A stretch of 64,000 nucleotides of DNA, taken from contig NZ_JBGCCH010000045.1 of the NCBI RefSeq assembly GCF_041261205.1, forward strand, positions 1 to 64,000, in the 5' to 3' direction. The DNA is from Catenulispora sp. MAP5-51. GTDB lineage: Bacteria > Actinomycetota > Actinomycetes > Streptomycetales > Catenulisporaceae. The notes under the pieces are model-generated. The model had not been told where the DNA came from. It made no database searches and worked only from the letters and a program-made list of their open reading frames with translations. The position numbers and the translations under genes are program-made. Each line of letters starts with the position of its first letter. Within the stretch, counting starts at the first letter, position 1. Below are positions 1 through 6,332 of this stretch, one piece after another.

Positions 1-120
1 CTGCTGCACTGGTTCCGCCGCCTGCGCATCCGCTGGGAGATCCGCGACGACATCCACCAGGCCTTCCTCACGCTGGGCTGCGCCCTCATCTGCTGGCGAC
101 GACTCCGAACTCATCTTTGA
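1..120 (+). CDS. Transposase, IS5-type DDE family (C-terminal fragment)
   Basis: Frame 1 reads from the window edge to TGA at 118-120 and gives 39 residues, including LHWFRRLRIRWEIRDDIHQ and CALICWRRLR. This is the typical C-terminal end of IS5-group transposases, with the conserved W-F-R-R-L-R-I-R-W-E pattern beyond the catalytic glutamate. The protein would cut and rejoin DNA at the element ends. Only the tail is visible, so activity cannot be judged. The gene runs towards and slightly past the 3' end of the oppositely oriented TIG gene, whose stop codon at 111-113 lies inside this ORF. Confidence 0.75.
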   Translation: MLHWFRRLRIRWEIRDDIHQAFLTLGCALICWRRLRTHL

Positions 121-133
121 TAGGAGTCCTTAG
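1..133 (+). mobile_element. Right end of an IS5-type insertion sequence
   Basis: The window opens inside an insertion sequence. The last 39 codons of its transposase are visible, and the element probably ends about 10 bases after the stop. The sequence at 130-133 is TTAG, which fits the YTAR target preference of IS5-group elements (family knowledge). The junction falls within the 3' end of the neighbouring minus-strand TIG-repeat gene. The terminal inverted repeat cannot be confirmed because the left end lies outside the window. Confidence 0.7.
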
Positions 134-896
134 TGGGGGAAAGGCCGGCGACGGTCGGCGGCGGGACGTAGAAGTAGAACGCCCCGTTGCTGGTGCCTCC
201 GGTGGTGACCACCGTGACGGCGACCGGCGCCACGGGAGCCGGCGGTGCGGTGGCGGTGATCTGGGTCGAGCTGACCACTGTGAAGGACGCTGCCACCGTA
301 CCGAAGAACACGCTGGTCGCCCCTGTGAACCCGGTCCCCGTGAGCGTGACCGTGTTCCCTCCGATGCTCGGACCCTGCGTCGGACTGAGACTGCTGATCA
401 CCGGCGCCGACACGTAGGTGTAGGAGGCGCCGCTGCTCGTCCCGCCCGGCGTCGTCACCGTCACCGCTACCGCGCCGGTGCCCGCGGGGGCCGTGGCGGT
501 GATCTGGGTGGCGCTGTTCACCGTGAACGACGCCGATGCCGAACCGAACGAAACGGTGGTGGCGCCGGTGAATCCGGTCCCTGTGATGGTGACCGTGTTC
601 CCGCCCGCGGCCGGTCCGTTCGTGGGATTGATGCCGCTGATGACCGGCGCCGCGACGTAGGTGTAGGTCACTCCGTTGCTGGTCCCGCTCGGCGCCGTGA
701 CGGTCACCGACACCGCTCCGGAGCCGGCTGGTGCGGTGGCGTTGATCGTCGTCGAGCCGGCGACGACGAAGGACGCCGAGGCCGAACCGAACTTCACCGC
801 CGTCGCGCCGGTGAAGCCGGTCCCGGTGAGGGTGACGGCCGTGCCTCCGGCGGTCGGGCCTTGGACGGGGCTGATGCTGCTGATGACTGGCGCCAT
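111..896 (-). CDS. IPT/TIG repeat protein, 3' end truncated by IS
   Basis: 261 residues starting at ATG 896 (MAPVISSISPVQGP) with a GAAGGA ribosome site eight bases upstream; the longer upstream reading frame has no such site. It holds three IPT/TIG immunoglobulin-like modules of about 83 residues, each opening with ISxxxPxxGPxxGG and containing TGTGFTGAT and YTYV. A fourth module begins (PTVAGLSPT) but breaks off into KDSYQR, which is encoded by insertion-sequence DNA, so the native protein was longer. No signal peptide or membrane segment is seen, which is odd for a domain normally found outside the cell. Function unknown; the fold suggests a structural or adhesive protein. The divergent neighbour is a paralogue. 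Confidence 0.75.
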   Translation of the reverse strand: MAPVISSISPVQGPTAGGTAVTLTGTGFTGATAVKFGSASASFVVAGSTTINATAPAGSGAVSVTVTAPSGTSNGVTYTYVAAPVISGINPTNGPAAGGNTVTITGTGFTGATTVSFGSASASFTVNSATQITATAPAGTGAVAVTVTTPGGTSSGASYTYVSAPVISSLSPTQGPSIGGNTVTLTGTGFTGATSVFFGTVAASFTVVSSTQITATAPPAPVAPVAVTVVTTGGTSNGAFYFYVPPPTVAGLSPTKDSYQR

Positions 897-939
897 GGTG
901 CGATTCCTTCGTGAGAGCCCAAGGCCGGTGGATCTAGCT

Positions 940-1101
940 ACTTTCAGTAGTCCTCGCAGGTCACCGGGCTGCAAGAGGGTCCCGTCGAAATCACCCTTTC
1001 GTGGGTCGGGCACCAGCCTCCGGTGGATCGCCGGTCGCTCGATGGAGTGATTTCGGGTCCGAACTCTTGTCGCCCTGTGACCTGCGAGGACTACTGAAAG
1101 T
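940..1101. promoter_or_regulatory. Mirrored divergent promoter region with 25-bp inverted repeat
   Basis: Positions 940-964 and 1077-1101 are perfect 25-bp inverted copies (one arm contains GTGACCTGCGAGGACTACTG). Farther towards the centre, a second, looser pair matches: GTGATTTCG, then GGTCC/GGACC-like bases, then CTCTTG, in each gene's own orientation. Each divergent TIG gene therefore has the same upstream sequence in the same place. A possible -35/-10 pair in both copies is TTG(C/T)xG, 17 bases, ACTACT. The simplest reading is a duplicated promoter kept with duplicated genes, driving matched expression. Promoter activity itself is inference. Confidence 0.65.
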
Positions 1102-1204
1102 GACTGATCAGTCTCTCCATCGCGCACCACCCGGCGGCCGGCGGCAGCAGCCAGCCCGCTGCTCTCCGCGTCGTGCGTCAGCCCACTGCGAGGGAGCAAC
1201 GTCC

Positions 1205-1948
1205 ATGCCGATCTCTCCGAACCAGGGATCCACCGGTGGCGGGACCACCGTCACCATCACCGGCGTCAATCTCGCCGGTGCCACCGCCGTGAACTTCGGC
1301 ACCAAGCCGGCCACCATCACCGCGAACACGCCCACCGCGATCACCGTCGTCTCGCCGTCCGGCGCCGGAGAAGTCTCGGTGACCGTGACCACGGCGGGCG
1401 GCACCAGCAACCCGCTTCCGTTCTTCTACGTGGGAGCGCCGTTCAAGGCCGCTGTGAGCGCGACCTCCGGGCCGACGGCCGGCGGGAACACCGTCAGCAT
1501 CACCGGCATCGGGCTCGCGACGACGACCGAGGTCGCCTTCGGTGCCAACAGCGCGACGCCGACCATCGTCTCCGACGGCCAGATCGACGTGGTCGTGCCC
1601 GCGGGCACCTCGGCGGGGTCGGTCGGCATCACGGTCACCACCGCCGGCGGGAGCAGCAACGGGCTGTCGTACACGTATGTGGACGCCCCCACGGTCTCCA
1701 GCATCAGCCCGACCGAGGGTCCGACCTCCGGGGGCACGGCGGTGACGGTCACCGGCACCAACCTCGCCACCACCCAGTCGGTCACCGTCAACGGAAGCAC
1801 GGCGCCGTTCACGGTCGTCAACAGTTCCGAAGTCTCCATCGTCACCCCGCCCGGCTCCGCCGGGGCCGCCGACGTGGTGGTCACCACCACCGGCGGCGCC
1901 GCCACCGCGTTGGGCGGCTACACCTACGTGGCCGGTCCTGGAATCTGA
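1205..1948 (+). CDS. IPT/TIG repeat protein
   Basis: 247 residues from ATG 1205, preceded by GAGGGAG ten bases upstream. Three consecutive IPT/TIG modules (about residues 1-80, 81-165 and 166-247), each starting near SPxxGxxxGG and ending in a YTYV or FFYV strand. It is a paralogue of the divergent gene and shares its promoter. There is no signal peptide, lipobox or transmembrane segment. TIG modules normally mediate protein-protein or carbohydrate contacts in extracellular or DNA-binding proteins; here no other domain gives a clue. Followed by a strong hairpin at 1973-2002. Confidence 0.8.
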   Translation: MPISPNQGSTGGGTTVTITGVNLAGATAVNFGTKPATITANTPTAITVVSPSGAGEVSVTVTTAGGTSNPLPFFYVGAPFKAAVSATSGPTAGGNTVSITGIGLATTTEVAFGANSATPTIVSDGQIDVVVPAGTSAGSVGITVTTAGGSSNGLSYTYVDAPTVSSISPTEGPTSGGTAVTVTGTNLATTQSVTVNGSTAPFTVVNSSEVSIVTPPGSAGAADVVVTTTGGAATALGGYTYVAGPGI

Positions 1949-1972
1949 TCTGTCCGGAATCTGGCCGGTCTT

Positions 1973-2002
1973 GCCGGGGCGGGGGGAAATCCCCGCCCCG
2001 GC
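1973..2002. terminator. Bidirectional hairpin terminator
   Basis: A perfect 12-bp GC stem (1973-1984 with 1991-2002) encloses the loop GGAAAT and sits between the convergent TIG gene and the secreted Ig-like gene. There is no U tract, as is usual in high-GC actinobacteria. Confidence 0.7.
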
Positions 2003-2011
2003 GGGATCGTT

Positions 2012-2536
2012 CTACGACCCGTGATGCGGGCCGGAATTGTAGATGTTGTAGACGTTGTACGTGTTGTGGATATTGTAGATGTAGTGGTCTTCGACGTTCA
2101 CGTTCACCAGACCGCCGCACGCCAACAGGCACAGCCCGGGCACCCCGGACGACGGCGCCGCCGTCACATCGACCGTGGTCGTGCTGTTCGACGCGTCGCA
2201 GTTGCCGTTCCCGTTGTACGCGGCCGTGATCGTGTGCGTCCCGGTCGTGGTGAAGCTGGTCGGGTACGTCGCCGTCCCGTCCGCCGCCACGGGCACCGTG
2301 GCCAGCAGGTTCGCGCCGTCGAAGAACGTCATGCCCAGGCCGCCGCTCGGGTCCCCGGCGCAGGTCACCGTCGCGTCCAGAGCCACGGCCTGCCCGCTGG
2401 CCGCCGACGAGGGCACCGCCTGGACCGACGTCGAGGAGAGCACCTGGGCGACGGCCGGTGCGGCGAAGGCCACCCATGCCGATACGGTGAGGGCGAGGGT
2501 TGTCCCGACACCCCGTCTTTGCCGGCTTCGCAACAC
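2012..2536 (-). CDS. Secreted bacterial Ig-like protein with Asn/Tyr-rich tail
   Basis: 174 residues from GTG 2536, with AAGGAG six bases upstream. Residues 1-31 are a clear Sec signal peptide (RSRQRR, then a hydrophobic stretch ending AFAAPAVAQ). Residues 33-128 resemble a Big_3-type Ig-like domain, with GxAVxLxATV, TFFDG and GTHTITAAYNGNG motifs and two cysteines. The last 35 residues contain a cysteine pair (GLCLLACGG) and then a low-complexity stretch with repeating YN dipeptides (NTYNVYNIYN). Probably a wall or extracellular protein; function unknown. Confidence 0.75.
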   Translation of the reverse strand: MLRSRQRRGVGTTLALTVSAWVAFAAPAVAQVLSSTSVQAVPSSAASGQAVALDATVTCAGDPSGGLGMTFFDGANLLATVPVAADGTATYPTSFTTTGTHTITAAYNGNGNCDASNSTTTVDVTAAPSSGVPGLCLLACGGLVNVNVEDHYIYNIHNTYNVYNIYNSGPHHGS

Positions 2537-2741
2537 ACGAGCTCCTTGGTCCGCGGGATTCTTCGGCGCGATCAGCGCGCTTCAATGTACGACGACGCGG
2601 CGCCGATCCCGGAAAGCCGTTGATGCGCAACGCGGCCGGGTCACAGAATTCACTCGAACGGCCTTAGGGGCTCCCGCGCGGCTTCACCCGTTAGCCCTAG
2701 CTTTGGATAAGTCGGGCCGCACTCTGCCCATAACTTCAACC

Positions 2742-3698
2742 ATGAGATTCGCTTTCCCCGAGGACCGACACCCCACCGCGCGCCGCGTCGCCCGGTGGGG
2801 TGTCGCTCCGCTGCTCCTCGCGGCCGCCGTCGGCGTCAGCGCCACGGCCTTCGCCTCGGCTTCCGTGGTCGGCACCAGGGCTCCGGCCTCCGCCTCCGCC
2901 CCCGCTTCCGCCGTGCGCATCCAGTGGCCCGGTTCCGGGCAGTCCGCGGTCGCCGTCGACGGCCACGGCCTGCTCGGCATCTCCGGCGCGGTGACCCGGC
3001 CGCACCCGACCGCCAGCGTGGCCAAGGTGATGGACGCCTACCAGGTCCTGCTCGACCACCCGATCGGCGTGCGCGACGCCGGCCCGACGATCACCGTTCT
3101 GCCTTACGAGGCCGCCGCCTACCGTGCGGCGATCCACAGCGGGCAGACGCTTGTCGCGGTCGCGAGCGGCGAACGGATCAGCGAGCGCAAGGCTCTGGAG
3201 GCGATGCTCCTGCCGTCCGGGAACAACATGGCAAGGATCCTGGCCCGCTGGGATGCCGGCAGCATCAGCCGGTTCCTGGCGCGGGAGAACGCGACCGCGG
3301 CCCGGCTGGGGATGCGGCGGACGCATTTCACCGACCCGGCCGGCGTGGACTCCCGGACCGTCTCCACCGCCCCGGACCTGATCCGGCTGGACGAGGCCGC
3401 GATGGCGGTGCCCACCTTCGCGCAGGTCGTCGGCGAGACCTCGGCGCGGGTGCCGGTCGCCGGAGTCGTGCACAACCACAACCGCCTGCTCGGGCGGGAC
3501 GGCATGCTCGGTGTGAAGACCGGTTGGACCGGTGCCGCCGGCGGGTGCCTGATGTTCGCCGCCAGGGTGCAGGGCGCCAGGTCGCACACGTATCACATGG
3601 TGTACGGGGTGGTGCTGGGCCAGTCCGGTCCGCCGCCGGCCGGCCGGGCCTTCGACGCGGCGGTCCGGCTGATCGCCGGGGCGCGTGCCAACCTGTAG
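2742..3698 (+). CDS. D-alanyl-D-alanine carboxypeptidase (peptidase S11)
   Basis: 318 residues from ATG 2742. An N-terminal membrane-spanning or signal segment lies at about residues 19-42, followed by an Ala/Ser-rich linker and the penicillin-binding S11 domain. The catalytic triad motifs are complete: S92-V-A-K95, S159-G-N161 and K259-T-G261. The enzyme would trim the terminal D-Ala from peptidoglycan stem peptides outside the membrane. The upstream reading frame extends further, but ATG 2742 directly precedes a normal signal sequence. A paralogue with the same motif layout lies on the opposite strand at 4629-5528. A hairpin terminator follows. Confidence 0.88.
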   Translation: MRFAFPEDRHPTARRVARWGVAPLLLAAAVGVSATAFASASVVGTRAPASASAPASAVRIQWPGSGQSAVAVDGHGLLGISGAVTRPHPTASVAKVMDAYQVLLDHPIGVRDAGPTITVLPYEAAAYRAAIHSGQTLVAVASGERISERKALEAMLLPSGNNMARILARWDAGSISRFLARENATAARLGMRRTHFTDPAGVDSRTVSTAPDLIRLDEAAMAVPTFAQVVGETSARVPVAGVVHNHNRLLGRDGMLGVKTGWTGAAGGCLMFAARVQGARSHTYHMVYGVVLGQSGPPPAGRAFDAAVRLIAGARANL

Positions 3699-3714
3699 GG
3701 CCGAGGTCTCACGG

Positions 3715-3768
3715 GGGCGTTGAATCGCCGCGGCGATCCGGACGGATCATCGCGGCGATTCAACGCCC
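3715..3768 (+). terminator. Hairpin terminator after the carboxypeptidase gene
   Basis: A perfect 17-bp inverted repeat, GGGCGTTGAATCGCCGC at 3715-3731 and its complement at 3752-3768, with a 20-base loop, starts 16 bases after the stop codon. Confidence 0.65.
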
Positions 3769-3857
3769 GGCGCCGGCACCCGGCTTCGGGCACCCGGCTT
3801 CGGGCACCCCGGCTTCGGGCTCTGGCTCTGGCTCTGACTTTGGATCTGACTTTGGAT

Positions 3858-4274
3858 CTAGCAGTGGTGATGGTGGTGCATCGCGTGGTGGTGCACGCTG
3901 TGGTGCTTCTTGTGGTGCTCCTTCTTGACCCAGAAGGCGCCCTCGATCGCGCGACCGTTCTTGCAGTGGCCTTCGACCTCGTACCGGCCCGGGTCGGTGT
4001 CCCGCGGGACCTTGAACCAGCCGGTCTTCCCCTCGCGGGTCCACTTGGCGAGCTTGACCCAGTGGCGGGCGCCGTCGATGTTGACGTGCACCTTCACCGG
4101 TCCGCAGCTGTGGCAGGACTCCGTGCTCAGACGCACGACGTGCCCGGGCGTCACCGCGTGCGGCGAGGCCTCGATCCGGCCGGTCCTGCCCTCGCCGGCA
4201 TAAGCCGACGTCGCGGACACTCCGAGGGCTGCCGCTCCCATGATGGTGACGGCGGCGATGCGCTGTACGCGCAT
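3858..4274 (-). CDS. Small secreted protein with histidine-rich C-terminus
   Basis: 138 residues from ATG 4274, with AGGAGG eight bases upstream. A Sec signal peptide covers residues 1-26 (MRVQRIAAVTIMGAAALGVS, ending SAYA). The mature part (about residues 27-115) is a compact beta-type domain with three cysteines (CHSCG and GHCKNG) and a run PGRYEVEGHC. The C-terminus is a histidine-rich tail, HHKKHHSVHHHAMHHHHHC, with 11 His in 19 residues and a final Cys. Metal binding is plausible by composition (inference). It lies between two D,D-carboxypeptidase genes. Confidence 0.72.
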   Translation of the reverse strand: MRVQRIAAVTIMGAAALGVSATSAYAGEGRTGRIEASPHAVTPGHVVRLSTESCHSCGPVKVHVNIDGARHWVKLAKWTREGKTGWFKVPRDTDPGRYEVEGHCKNGRAIEGAFWVKKEHHKKHHSVHHHAMHHHHHC

Positions 4275-4628
4275 GCGGGTTCCTCCTGACGGTGGGGTGG
4301 CAGAGCCGGTCTCTGCGCACATACCGCCCCATTCCGCCGTCGGTGTCCGTGCGACACCCGCTCTTCATACTTAGCGCCCGTTTGGATCAGCGAATTCGCC
4401 GGTTGAGACCTTGCGGCATGACAGGACGCGGAATCTCACGTACAGGGCGTGTGTCCCCACAGCCGCCGTGCTTCCGCGACGCTCATGTCCGCTCGGTCCC
4501 ATCCACGCTCGGTCCACCAAGCTCGGTCCGTCCGTGCTCGGTCCATCCATGCTCCGTCGCGGGGCCGCTCTCGCGTCCGTCACGGCGAAGTCACTCGCTC
4601 GCCGTAGCACGATCACCCGTTTGCCTGA
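4275..4628. other. Intergenic region, no gene seen
   Basis: About 350 bases upstream of the His-tailed protein gene and downstream of the second carboxypeptidase gene. Apart from the imperfect GCTCGGTCC repeats at 4491-4544, no convincing coding sequence, RNA or terminator was recognised. Reading frames here lack ribosome sites and family likeness. Confidence 0.5.
4491..4544. repeat. Imperfect tandem repeat of GCTCGGTCC
   Basis: Four copies of GCTCGGTCC start at 4491, 4507, 4521 and 4536, spaced 14-16 bases and separated by variable CATCCA/GTCCGT-like spacers; a fifth, degraded copy starts at 4551. Noncoding. Confidence 0.7.
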
Positions 4629-5528
4629 CTACAACCTCGCGCGGGCCGCTCTCACCATCCGGGCGGCGGTGGTGAAGACCGCCCCGGATTTCGGCCCGCC
4701 GGGCTGGCCGAGCAGCACTCCGTAGACCATGTGCACGTCGCCGCGCCGGTCCGTCTCGCGGGCGGTGAACATCAGGCACTGGCCGGCCGGGGTGGTCCAG
4801 CCGGTCTTGGTGCCGATGAAGCCGCCGGTGCCGACCAGGGGGTTCGAGGTGTGGACCGTGCCGGCCGCCGGCACCGTGGCCGACCTCTCGCCGACGACGC
4901 CCGCCAGCACCGGGTTCGCCATCGCGGCCTGGTCCAGCAGTAGCTGGTCGGGGGCCGTGGAGACGGTCCCGGTGTCGACGCCGGCCGGATCGGCGTAGTG
5001 CGTCCGGCTCATGCCCAGGCCCGCCGCGGTGGCGTTCATCCGGGCCGCGAAGCCGCCGACGCTGCCCGCGTCCCAGCGGGCCAGCAGCCGGGCGATGTCG
5101 TTCGCCGAGGGCAGCAGCATCGCCTCCAGCGCCTTGTGCTCGGTGATCCGCTCGCCGGCGGCCACCGGGATCACGGACTCGCCGCCGCGCCGCGCCGCCC
5201 GGTAGGCGGCGGCCTCCGAGGCCGAGACCGTGATCGTCGGGCCCTGATCGCCGGGGCGCAGCGGATGGTCCAGCAGGACCTGGTAGGCGGTCATGATCTT
5301 GGTGACGCTGGCGATGGGCTGCGGCGTGCCCACCGGGCCGCTCGCCGCGCGGTGGCCGTCGACGGCCAGCGCGGCCTGGCCGTTCGGCGGAAAGGGGATG
5401 CCGTTGCCGTTGCCGTCGGCCCTGCCGGCGGTGGCGTGGACCGGCGCCGCGAGGACGGCGGGAAGGGCGGCCAGCAGCGCGGCGGTGCCCCAGCGTGCGG
5501 CGCGGCGCCGGAGAGTCGAGGTGTGCAT
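4629..5528 (-). CDS. D-alanyl-D-alanine carboxypeptidase (peptidase S11)
   Basis: 299 residues from ATG 5528. The N-terminus (TLRRRAARWGTAALLAALPA) is a signal peptide ending near residue 33. The S11 catalytic motifs are S74-V-T-K77, S141-A-N143 and K241-T-G243. It is clearly a paralogue of the enzyme at 2742-3698 (shared MTAYQVLLDHP, ALEAMLLPS and RWDAGS segments). Expected to act outside the membrane on peptidoglycan stem pentapeptides. It shares a divergent intergenic region with the L,D-transpeptidase gene, so the two cross-link-editing activities may be co-regulated (inference). Confidence 0.88.
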   Translation of the reverse strand: MHTSTLRRRAARWGTAALLAALPAVLAAPVHATAGRADGNGNGIPFPPNGQAALAVDGHRAASGPVGTPQPIASVTKIMTAYQVLLDHPLRPGDQGPTITVSASEAAAYRAARRGGESVIPVAAGERITEHKALEAMLLPSANDIARLLARWDAGSVGGFAARMNATAAGLGMSRTHYADPAGVDTGTVSTAPDQLLLDQAAMANPVLAGVVGERSATVPAAGTVHTSNPLVGTGGFIGTKTGWTTPAGQCLMFTARETDRRGDVHMVYGVLLGQPGGPKSGAVFTTAARMVRAARARL

Positions 5529-5701
5529 CCTCGGAAGTTATCCCGATTCGCAATAAATGGGTGCGATCCTGAGCTGCGCGCGGAATAGTGTCGCAGTACC
5601 TGAAACATCACAGTGCGACAAACAGGTGATACTCGGTGGCAAACGGGTGGTGCCCCGGGCGCCGCAGATAGATCAGGGTTCGGGCAGTCCATCAACCACA
5701 C

Positions 5702-6274
5702 ATGCTCGAAACTTCAGGTTCCGCCACTTCGGTTCCGGCGCGAGGGCTACAGCGGCTCTGTCGGTCACAGCGGCTCCGGCGCCCGGCCGGGGCGCGCCGC
5801 CTCATGGCGTGTCTGGCCGTGTGCACGGCTCTGGTCGCCAACGCGGCGCCGGCCCCCGCCCAGGCCGCCGAGGCCGCTGCGGCTGCCGGGACAAGGGTCT
5901 CTCCCCACTGCCCGCAGCTGGCCCGCAAGGTCGTGTGCGTCGACCAGGACCACCAGCAGCTGTGGGTGCAGCAGGGCAAGAAGATCATCTTCCCGGTGGT
6001 GCGGATCCGGACCGGCATGCCCGGCCGCCGGACCCCGGACGGGCTGTTCCACATCTGGCTGCGCAACCAGCACCAGTACTCGTACCTGTTCCACGAGCCC
6101 ATGCCCTTCAGCCTCTTCTTCCACCGCGACTTCGCTCTGCACGGGACCTACGCGGACGTGCGCAAGGGCGGGTCCAACGGCTGCGTGAACCTGACGGTCG
6201 CCGACTCCAAGAAGATCTTCTCGATGCTGGGCCTCGGCGACGCGGTCTACGTCTGGGGCCACAAGCCCCGGTGA
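5702..6274 (+). CDS. L,D-transpeptidase (YkuD family)
   Basis: 190 residues from ATG 5702; an internal ATG at 5804 just before the hydrophobic segment is the alternative start, but then the positive n-region (LRRPAGARR) would be lost. A signal segment lies at residues 36-55, ending PAPAQA. The YkuD catalytic motif is present: H147-G-T, then 11 residues, S158-N-G-C161-V-N, with the catalytic cysteine C161. The enzyme would form 3-3 cross-links in peptidoglycan or anchor proteins. It is short for the family and has no added Ig-like or LysM domain. The downstream RND operon starts 59 bases after the stop. Confidence 0.82.
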   Translation: MLETSGSATSVPARGLQRLCRSQRLRRPAGARRLMACLAVCTALVANAAPAPAQAAEAAAAAGTRVSPHCPQLARKVVCVDQDHQQLWVQQGKKIIFPVVRIRTGMPGRRTPDGLFHIWLRNQHQYSYLFHEPMPFSLFFHRDFALHGTYADVRKGGSNGCVNLTVADSKKIFSMLGLGDAVYVWGHKPR

Positions 6275-6305
6275 GGGGCCGAGCGGCAGAAGGAGACCGG
6301 CACCC

Positions 6306-6320
6306 ATGACCAGCTACTGA
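6306..6320 (+). CDS. Putative four-residue leader ORF (MTSY) before the RND operon
   Basis: ATG 6306, ACC AGC TAC, TGA 6318-6320. It is preceded by AGAAGGAGA at the ideal distance for a ribosome site, stronger than anything before the RND start at 6333, which lies 12 bases after this stop. It may act as a translated leader or coupling element. It is too short for any statistical support. Confidence 0.3.
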   Translation: MTSY

Positions 6321-6332
6321 TACGAGGCACCG

